DNA of 28,413 nucleotides, from positions 1-28,413 of the forward strand of contig JALFGI010000119.1 in NCBI GenBank assembly GCA_022777455.1. The letters are read 5' to 3'. The notes beneath the pieces were generated by a model. The model was not told the origin of the DNA. It saw only the letters and a program-made list of their open reading frames with translations, and did no database searches. A program made the translations under genes and the position numbers. The stretch is from Clostridiales bacterium (GTDB lineage Bacteria; Bacillota_A; Clostridia; Oscillospirales; Oscillospiraceae). This document shows, one piece after another, positions 22,491-28,413 of the stretch. Each line of letters opens with the position of its first letter. Positions within the stretch are counted from its first letter, which is position 1.

Positions 22491-24516
22491 GGGCAAATAC
22501 CAGCCAGAAACGGGTCTGTTGACCATCATCCTCCATCACTGCTTTGGCGTCGTAGGATTTCCCTGTTTTCTCAGAATAGCAGCCTTGCAAAAGAGCTTCC
22601 CCCTTTTCCAGAAAAGAAGCTGCAATTTGGGGCGTAATCTCCTTTTTCTTGGCCGTGAAAAAATGGTTGTTCTTCCAAATGGCAAAGCAGCAGTCCCGGT
22701 TGGAGCAGAAGAAACCTTTGGGAGATTCTGTCACACGCTGACCACACCGGGGACAGTTACCAACAGTATTCTCAGCAGACGGAAACAAGATCTCCGCTCC
22801 CTTTACCGGTGCGTATTCCATAAACATCTCCTGAAGTATGGCGCAGATGCCCTCCATGAAGCTTTCCGGCTCCTGCGTCCCGGACTGGATGGCAAGCAGT
22901 TCCTGTTCCCATTGGGCGGTAAGCTGGGGAGATTGGAGCTGTTCCGGCAAGACGGTAATCAGAGAGGTGCCCTGAGTGGACGGGCAGAGAGTTGTCAGCT
23001 TCTTTGCTGTTTTTCGCTCCACTAACCCAGAAGCAACCAGCTTTTCAATGATTCCGGCGCGGGTTGCCGGAGTACCCAGCCCCCTGCGTTCAGCATTCTC
23101 CGGGGTATCACCGGCTGTTTCCATGGCAGAAAGCAGCGTGTCCTCGGTGTGATGCTTGGGTGGGGTGGTCTGGCCCTCCTTGACGGTTACAGAAAATACC
23201 CTTACATACTGTCCCTCCTGCAAGTCAGGAAGGACAGTATGCTTTTCCTCCGCTTTTTCATAGGCCTTCCAGCCAAGAATCATAATCCGTTTTCCCTTGG
23301 CAGTAAACTGTGTTCCGGCGCAGCCCAGTGTCATCACCACTTCCTCAAAACGGTGGGCAGGACTGGTGGCTTCCAGAACGTTGCGGCAGATCAACTTCAG
23401 AATATTCTGCTCCGGCACCGGGAGGGCGGACAAATTGACGGTGCCCGCATAGTGGGTCGGAACAATGGCGTGGTGGTCGCTGACCTTGCGGCTGTTGCAT
23501 ACTCTCTTCGCATCCGCCATATCCGGGGTCAGGCAGCCCAGAATGGAGGCGGCGGTTCGGGTCAGACTGCCAAGAGTTGAAAACATATCATCTGTCAGAT
23601 ACCGGCTGTCCGTTCTGGGATAGGTACAGAGCTTCTTTTCATAAAGCGCTTGCAAATAGTCCAGGGTCTGCTGGGCGGTATACCCCAGCAGACGGTTGAC
23701 ATCCCGTTGAAGAGTGGTCAGATCATACAGCAAGGGGGCGTTCTCGGTTTTCTCCCTCCGCTCCACAGATTGGACGATTGCTTCCGCACCTTTGCAGGCT
23801 TCGGCGATTTTTGTTGCATCGGTGAAATCTTGGATTCGGTCAGATGCAGCGGAAAAACCGCAGTCCAGATTCACGGTGTAGAACCGCTCCGGGACAAAAG
23901 CCTGAATCTGCGCTTCCCGCTGCACCATCAGGGCCAATGTCGGGGACATGACCCGGCCAACACTCAGCTTGGTGCCGTAAACAAGAGAGAAAAACCGGGT
24001 GGCGTTTATGCCCACCAGCCAGTCGGCCTTAGCGCGGCACAAGGCGCTTTGGTACAGCCCATCAAAATCTGCGCCGGGACGGAGGTTCGCAAAGCCTTCC
24101 CAGATGGCTTCATCCTCCATGGAGGAAATCCAGAGCCGCTTCGTGGGCTTGCGGCATCCGGCCAGGTTATATACCGTGCGAAAAATCAGTTCCCCCTCCC
24201 GACCCGCATCACAGGCGTTGATCACCTCGCTCACATCCTGGCGGTGCATCAGGCTTTTCAGAAGCTCAAATTGACTGCGCTTCTCCTCTGAAATGCGGAA
24301 TTGGAAGGTCGCCGGAACGATGGGTAAATCCTCTTTCCTCCATTTCTTGTATTTGGGGTCATACCGGTCCGCATCAGCCAGAGCTGCCAGATGGCCAAAA
24401 CACCAGGAAATCAAATAGCCGTTGCCCTCCAGGTAACCCTTGCGTTTTTGCCCTACTCCTAAAGCTGCCCCGATGGCATAAGCCACGGAGGGCTTTTCAC
24501 TGACGATCAGGCGCAT
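22483..24516 (-). CDS. topB: DNA topoisomerase III
   Basis: Type IA topoisomerase that cuts one DNA strand through a tyrosine link; ICE-borne copies are thought to help resolve DNA during transfer. Its 677 residues are normal for the ICE form. The Toprim domain opens the protein (MRLIVSEKPSVAYAIG, and CDAGREGELIFR near 112). The active Tyr is in CTYPRTDSRYLT near residue 299. SVGRVMSPTLALM and GLGTPATRAGIIEKL are family motifs. The C-terminus carries a CPRCG...FCSNRDC zinc-binding motif near 583-603. GGAGG lies 6 bases before the ATG. Both ends overlap neighbouring genes on the same strand, which suggests coupled translation. Confidence 0.95.
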   Translation of the reverse strand: MRLIVSEKPSVAYAIGAALGVGQKRKGYLEGNGYLISWCFGHLAALADADRYDPKYKKWRKEDLPIVPATFQFRISEEKRSQFELLKSLMHRQDVSEVINACDAGREGELIFRTVYNLAGCRKPTKRLWISSMEDEAIWEGFANLRPGADFDGLYQSALCRAKADWLVGINATRFFSLVYGTKLSVGRVMSPTLALMVQREAQIQAFVPERFYTVNLDCGFSAASDRIQDFTDATKIAEACKGAEAIVQSVERREKTENAPLLYDLTTLQRDVNRLLGYTAQQTLDYLQALYEKKLCTYPRTDSRYLTDDMFSTLGSLTRTAASILGCLTPDMADAKRVCNSRKVSDHHAIVPTHYAGTVNLSALPVPEQNILKLICRNVLEATSPAHRFEEVVMTLGCAGTQFTAKGKRIMILGWKAYEKAEEKHTVLPDLQEGQYVRVFSVTVKEGQTTPPKHHTEDTLLSAMETAGDTPENAERRGLGTPATRAGIIEKLVASGLVERKTAKKLTTLCPSTQGTSLITVLPEQLQSPQLTAQWEQELLAIQSGTQEPESFMEGICAILQEMFMEYAPVKGAEILFPSAENTVGNCPRCGQRVTESPKGFFCSNRDCCFAIWKNNHFFTAKKKEITPQIAASFLEKGEALLQGCYSEKTGKSYDAKAVMEDDGQQTRFWLVFAHE

Positions 24517-24691
24517 TTACATCCTCCATTTCTTTGACTTCCCGGTAGCAGGGGTGGATGCAGCCTTCCCCATATCGCTTGCAGCCATTGCACAGGTGGG
24601 GTTTGGAGGGCGGCGCAGGGACGGACGGTTTGGCAGAAACAGGAATCTGGCGCATCATGTACTCATAGGGACTGTTCGTGAATCTGGTCAT
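24497..24691 (-). CDS. Small Cys-containing ICE protein
   Basis: A 64-residue soluble protein with a Pro-rich middle (SVPAPPSKP) and a CNGCKRYGEGCIHPC cluster that could bind one metal ion. I do not know a function. Its ATG overlaps the stop of the DUF4366 gene (ATGA), and its end overlaps the start of topB by 20 bases, so it sits inside the transfer operon. Its position between DUF4366 and topB genes and its compact Cys motif support a real gene. Confidence 0.7.
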   Translation of the reverse strand: MTRFTNSPYEYMMRQIPVSAKPSVPAPPSKPHLCNGCKRYGEGCIHPCYREVKEMEDVNAPDRQ

Positions 24692-25452
24692 TTTTCGTCG
24701 GATTCCTCACTTTCATCAAAGAGGTCATCGTCATCCATGCCGTAGTCATACTCGGAAAGATCGGTGCTGCCCTGTTTCTTCTCCTGGGACTTTTTCTTCA
24801 CATAGAAGTAGTAACCAGCCCCGGCACCCCCGCCCAGCAGGAGCAGGATGGCCAGCGCCGCAGCCGGATTGCTCTTGGATTCCGGCTGGACAGCAGGTGC
24901 CGTGGTGGGAGGCTCCGTCTCCACTGCCTTGCCCACGCAGCGGCGGATATTCTGTCTGCACAGCTCGCAGTCCTCATCCACAGCACCCAGGACGCATTTG
25001 TCCACGCAGCTGCAAACGATGGGCTGGGTTTCCTCCTGCTCGATCAGCGCCAGCAAATCCGCCTCATCCACCGGATTCAGGAAATAGGTCTGGTACCGTT
25101 CCTCGTCTTCATCCAGGGGTTTATCGTAGTCGATGACCATGTAAAAGGTCTGTCCGTTCCTGGTTTCCACCACGATGTATTGCTTGTTGGTTGCTTTGTC
25201 AAACAGGAGGTCACGGGTGGACAGGATGCCGTCTTCCGTAAAGCCTGTCCCTTTCTCAGGCATGGTGGGGATAGTTGTGGGAGATGGCGTCGTGGTGACA
25301 GTCGGAGGCGTGGTGGTGGGCGGCATGGTCTCGCCGGGAATCACCACAATGTAGTCCGGTTCATCCCCTCTGGCAGCAACGGGATTGCAGCACAGCGGAA
25401 TGGAGAGAAGCAAAGCTCCTGCCAGACACAGCAGCCGGGACAGTCGCTTCAT
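24688..25452 (-). CDS. DUF4366-type membrane-anchored ICE protein
   Basis: A 254-residue exported protein. It has a signal peptide (MKRLSRLLCLAGALLLSIPL), then a Thr/Pro-rich stretch (about 40-66), a DUF4366-like region (YIVVETRNGQTFYMVIDYDKP, NPVDEADLLALIE), a Cys-rich patch (about 145-175), one membrane helix near residue 200 (AALAILLLLGGGAGAGYYFYV) and a basic then very acidic tail. The topology is external N-part with a cytoplasmic tail. Such proteins are conserved in clostridial conjugation modules, probably in the mating apparatus, but the role is not known. GGAGGT precedes the ATG, which overlaps the stop of the DUF4315 gene. Confidence 0.85.
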   Translation of the reverse strand: MKRLSRLLCLAGALLLSIPLCCNPVAARGDEPDYIVVIPGETMPPTTTPPTVTTTPSPTTIPTMPEKGTGFTEDGILSTRDLLFDKATNKQYIVVETRNGQTFYMVIDYDKPLDEDEERYQTYFLNPVDEADLLALIEQEETQPIVCSCVDKCVLGAVDEDCELCRQNIRRCVGKAVETEPPTTAPAVQPESKSNPAAALAILLLLGGGAGAGYYFYVKKKSQEKKQGSTDLSEYDYGMDDDDLFDESEESDEK

Positions 25453-25652
25453 TCCTGCCCACCTCCTGCGGTTTTCAGCAGCTTCACGATTTCCTCCACA
25501 GTCATGCCGCAGGCACGGACCATGCCGAGAATTTCCATGTTTTCCGCCTCCTGAAGCTGCTGCTGAAGCTCTGCGTTCCGGACCTGGAGCTTTTCCATTT
25601 TCTCGTTGTTCTTCTCCAGCTCCGCCCGGAGCTTGTTGATTTTGGGATTCAA
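25449..25652 (-). CDS. DUF4315 family small ICE protein
   Basis: A 67-residue coiled-coil protein (NPKINKLRAELEKNNEKMEK, then a Gln/Glu-rich heptad region, then MVRACGMTVEEIVKLLKT). This is the DUF4315 pattern, seen between the NlpC/P60 and DUF4366 genes of many ICEs; function unknown. A longer open frame reaches 25706, but a TTG at 25652 with AAGGAG 9 bases upstream gives the family's usual N-terminus, so that start was chosen. The stop overlaps the next ATG (ATGA). Confidence 0.82.
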   Translation of the reverse strand: MNPKINKLRAELEKNNEKMEKLQVRNAELQQQLQEAENMEILGMVRACGMTVEEIVKLLKTAGGGQE

Positions 25653-25666
25653 AAATTCACACTCCT

Positions 25667-27481
25667 TTAAGGCAGACGGCCAAAGCAGTAGAAATGGCTC
25701 TGCCAATAATTTGTATTCAAATTTGCATATTTTATGGGGTCTCCGCAGTGAATCATGGTATTATTTCCCACATAAATGCCGCAGTGGGATACCCCCGGGG
25801 TATCATAGGTGCCCTTGAAAAACACCAGGTCGCCGGGCTGGGCGTTGGCGGCGGAGATGGGGGTGCAGACATTGCAGATGCCCTGGGCACTGAGCCGCCC
25901 GATGTCCCAGCCAGAATGGTTCACCACCCAGCACACATAGCCGGAGCAGTCAAAGGAGGTAGCCGGGCTGCTTCCGCCCCAGACGTAAGGATAGCCCAGA
26001 TACTTCTGCGCCTCCTGAAGCATGGCGGCCACCCGGTCAGAGGGAATGGCATCCGCCGGGATGTCGAAGCTCTGGTCCGTTTTGTTTAGATACAAATCCA
26101 CATAGGGCGAATCCGGGAACAGCTCCGGGCGGTTGCCCAGGGTGGCCATATAGGTAGCGTACATATTGAGCTTGCTGCCGGAGAGCACTTCCACCGGCAG
26201 ATGGCTCAAATCCCTGTTTTCCAGGGTGACGGTGCAGATGCGGTACTCATAGGGCACCTGGACGGTATGGGTGTAGCTGCGCCATTCATAGGAATCGGTA
26301 TCCGGGTTATAGACGTACTCATAGTCCGTTCTGGTTTCCGTCCTGTAGCGGGTTTCCGTCTCCACCAATTCCGTGAGGATGTACTGCCGGTCAAAAAGGT
26401 CCTCCACCATTCTGGAAATCTCCGAAGCCGTCCAGTCGCCGGGATTCATGGCCGAGAGCAGGGACAGCAGCACATAGGGGTCGTGGCTGATTTCGTCCAA
26501 GTCGAAGTGGTATTCGTCATAATCATGGGTGCCGGTGTAATTATCCAGATACCGCTGCAGTTCCTCCTCTTTTGCGGTATAGGCTGCCTCCGCATTCAGC
26601 AGCGCACTGTCGCTGGCCGGGTAGGTGCTGCCGGCCAGAACCGAGCCAACCCCCTCCACAATGACAGAGCAGGAGGAAACTACATTCAGAAAGAACATCA
26701 GAAGCAGTACGATAGCAAGGACAATCAGGAGGGGCTTCTTACTCGCTGAGACGAACTTGGCTGCTTTTTCGGTATTTTTGACAGCTTTCTCTGCGCTTTT
26801 CACCGTATTCTTTGCAGCCTTTCCTCCACGCCCAGCCTTTGCTGCTGCATACTGCCGCTTGATCTGCCGCTTCTGCTGCCATTTGGAAACGGGATTGGAG
26901 GTGGGATGCGCTGCCTGGGCTTTCTTTTGCAGATACCCCAGGTTGGCTTTTTCCAGCTTCCGCTCTGCCTTTTCTGCTCCACGATAGGGGCGCATCTGGG
27001 CAGAGCGGTGTATCTCGCGGAATGTTGTTTCTGCCCGGTGCTCTGCCTTTTCGGCGGTTTGAGCAGCTTCCACACCCACGTTATCATCCTCATTCTGTCC
27101 CTGGACAAGTTCCCGGACAATATTCCGGGGTGCATCCCGGGCATGGGCAGAGAATTTCTCCGGCGATTTCTGCTGTTCCTCAAAACGGAGGGTGAGGCAC
27201 ACTTTCTTCGCGGCGGGCTTCGTGGCTGCATTTGTAGGCCCATTTTCAGTCTGAGCCTTTTTCCTCCCTCTGGCCTTCTCCCTGGGTGTTTTCACCTCCT
27301 GAGGTCGTTTCACTTCATCATCAAAGTGAAGCGCCACCTTGGGCTTCTTCCGACGGGGGATTTTCCCATCCGCTTTGTCCGCCCGCTCTGCTGCCTTTTT
27401 GGCTTTCCTGGCGGCGGCACCAACAGGCGTATTCTCCGCCAGCTCCTGGTCTGTGAATTTCAGGCGGGGCTCTTTTCTCAT
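25667..27481 (-). CDS. Membrane-anchored NlpC/P60 cell-wall hydrolase of the conjugation module
   Basis: A 604-residue bitopic protein. The first about 245 residues are highly charged and Lys/Ala-rich, with coiled-coil character, and face the cytoplasm. One membrane helix follows (LLIVLAIVLLLMFFLNVV, about 247-270). The external part ends in an NlpC/P60 (C40) domain with catalytic Cys in FDCSGYV near 512, His in GVSHCGIYVG near 566 and a third His in MIHCGDP near 578. It is expected to open peptidoglycan for the mating channel, like Tn916 Orf14-type proteins and CD1107-type ICE proteins. The ATG overlaps the VirB4 gene stop (ATGA). There is no sign of damage. Confidence 0.9.
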   Translation of the reverse strand: MRKEPRLKFTDQELAENTPVGAAARKAKKAAERADKADGKIPRRKKPKVALHFDDEVKRPQEVKTPREKARGRKKAQTENGPTNAATKPAAKKVCLTLRFEEQQKSPEKFSAHARDAPRNIVRELVQGQNEDDNVGVEAAQTAEKAEHRAETTFREIHRSAQMRPYRGAEKAERKLEKANLGYLQKKAQAAHPTSNPVSKWQQKRQIKRQYAAAKAGRGGKAAKNTVKSAEKAVKNTEKAAKFVSASKKPLLIVLAIVLLLMFFLNVVSSCSVIVEGVGSVLAGSTYPASDSALLNAEAAYTAKEEELQRYLDNYTGTHDYDEYHFDLDEISHDPYVLLSLLSAMNPGDWTASEISRMVEDLFDRQYILTELVETETRYRTETRTDYEYVYNPDTDSYEWRSYTHTVQVPYEYRICTVTLENRDLSHLPVEVLSGSKLNMYATYMATLGNRPELFPDSPYVDLYLNKTDQSFDIPADAIPSDRVAAMLQEAQKYLGYPYVWGGSSPATSFDCSGYVCWVVNHSGWDIGRLSAQGICNVCTPISAANAQPGDLVFFKGTYDTPGVSHCGIYVGNNTMIHCGDPIKYANLNTNYWQSHFYCFGRLP

Positions 27482-28413
27482 GTGGAGCCGACCTCTTGGG
27501 GTTTGGTGGTCATGACCTGGTAGAGCCGGGTGTCCTTCGGGAACCGGTCTACAAAGGGAATGATGGTATCCCCGTAGAACAGCAGGCCTTCCCCCTCGCC
27601 GGAATGGGTCACATAGGACAGTTGGCTGGGAGAGATGCCCAAATGCTGGGCAAGGATCTGACGGTCTCCCGCCGCCTGGTTGAGCATGTAGATGAAATCG
27701 GAGTTTTCAAAGATGTTTTCAATCTCCCGGGAGGACAGCAGATCCTTCACGTTCTGGGTGATGCCCGTGGGGATGCCACCCCATTTTCGGAAGCGCTTCC
27801 AGATTTCGATGGAGTAGGCGGCGGTCTGCTCCTCTTTCAGCAGGAGATGAAATTCGTCCATGTAGTACCGGGTGGCTTTCTGGATAGCAGAGTTCCCATC
27901 CTGTACCTTGTGGAACCGGTTGGCCGTCACCCGGTTCCACACCTGGTCCTGGACAATGTGCATCCCGATTTTCTTCAGCTGCTTGCCCAGCTCCCGGATG
28001 TCATAGCACACGATCCGGTTATGGATGTCCACATCGGTGCGGTGATTGAACACGGAAAGAGAACCGCTGACATAGATTTCCAAAGCGGTAGCGATGTGCT
28101 GGGCTTCCTTTTCCTCCTGCATCCGAAGCTGGTCGTACAGGTCTTGCAGAATGGGCATTTTCTCCGGGATGGGATTGTCCAGATACTCCCGGTACACCAA
28201 CCGGACACAGCGGTCAATGATGGTCTTTTCCACCGGGGACAATCCATCCTTGCCGCCCACAATCAGCTCACACAGAGACAAAATGAAGTCCGATTTCAGC
28301 GAAAGCGGGTTTTCCTCATCGCTGTAATTGAGGTTGATGTCCATGGGGTTGATGTGGTGCTTGGAGGTGGGAGAAATCTTGATGACCTGACCTTCCAGAC
28401 GCTGCACCAGAGG
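27478..28413 (-). CDS. VirB4-like conjugation ATPase, C-terminal part (5' end outside window)
   Basis: C-terminal 312 residues of the VirB4/TraE/Orf16-type ATPase that powers type IV secretion at the inner face of the membrane. The frame is open to the window edge, so the GTG at 28407 is not the true start. Visible motifs are GQVIKISPTSKHHINPMDIN, LCELIVGG...LSPVEKTIIDR, the Walker B YYMDEFHLLL near 27850, and the GIPTGITQNVKDLL and NSDFIYMLNQ segments typical of the family. The Walker A motif lies off the window. It is the first visible gene of the transfer operon. Confidence 0.92.
   Translation of the reverse strand, partial: PLVQRLEGQVIKISPTSKHHINPMDINLNYSDEENPLSLKSDFILSLCELIVGGKDGLSPVEKTIIDRCVRLVYREYLDNPIPEKMPILQDLYDQLRMQEEKEAQHIATALEIYVSGSLSVFNHRTDVDIHNRIVCYDIRELGKQLKKIGMHIVQDQVWNRVTANRFHKVQDGNSAIQKATRYYMDEFHLLLKEEQTAAYSIEIWKRFRKWGGIPTGITQNVKDLLSSREIENIFENSDFIYMLNQAAGDRQILAQHLGISPSQLSYVTHSGEGEGLLFYGDTIIPFVDRFPKDTRLYQVMTTKPQEVGST

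Noticed and set aside
1..28413. tRNA genes, rRNA genes or a CRISPR array
   Set aside because: No tRNA-like cloverleaf, rRNA segment or regularly spaced repeat array was seen by eye; a covariance-model search was not possible here.

Overview
This window looks like accessory DNA from a gut-type Clostridia (Oscillospiraceae/Ruminococcaceae or Lachnospiraceae; inferred from gene content, Shine-Dalgarno use, frequent TTG starts and moderately high GC). It is a stretch of an integrative and conjugative element (ICE) of the broad Tn1549/CTn type that has been invaded and rearranged several times. No tRNA, rRNA, CRISPR array or clear chromosomal housekeeping gene was seen.

The layout has four parts. 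(1) Positions 1-3248 are the right part of a large-serine-recombinase element: the 3' part of the recombinase gene, and an Lsa-type ABC-F ribosome-protection (antibiotic resistance) gene on the minus strand. The ABC-F gene has a long leader with a short upstream ORF and mutually exclusive hairpins. The element ends inside an ICE methylase/helicase gene. (2) Positions 3184-12370, mostly minus strand, hold ICE accessory functions: the truncated ArdC-like/MutS-like/methylase giant protein, a gene of unknown function, an XRE repressor with repeated operator-like boxes, an unknown gene with an overlapping antitoxin-like small ORF, a divergent HTH-AAA-PD-(D/E)XK protein with its own palindromic operator, a small DUF3990-like gene, a transposon-transfer-assisting protein, and the 3' remnant of a YodL/DUF4316 gene.

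(3) Positions 12382-22140 are a cargo island bounded by broken genes. On the left a primase 5' fragment runs directly into a MATE transporter 3' fragment. On the right are IS110 and IS3 transposase fragments back to back, and then two inverted-repeat units. The intact cargo is a carbohydrate-utilisation locus: a GPH-family sugar symporter, a divergent AraC regulator, and an operon for a GH43 glycosidase, an SGNH esterase, a NodB-type deacetylase and a GH2 glycosidase. None of the enzymes has a visible signal peptide. The inferred scheme is uptake of a short acylated oligosaccharide, followed by removal of acyl groups and glycosidic cleavage in the cytoplasm.

(4) Positions 22119-28413, all minus strand, are the conserved ICE transfer module, read from high to low coordinates: VirB4-like ATPase (cut by the window edge), a membrane-anchored NlpC/P60 hydrolase, DUF4315, DUF4366, a small Cys protein, topoisomerase III and a cysteine-rich VLP-type protein. 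Several stop and start codons overlap, so it is probably one translationally coupled operon. The relaxase, coupling protein and ICE integrase are not in the window. Whether this ICE is still mobile cannot be decided here.
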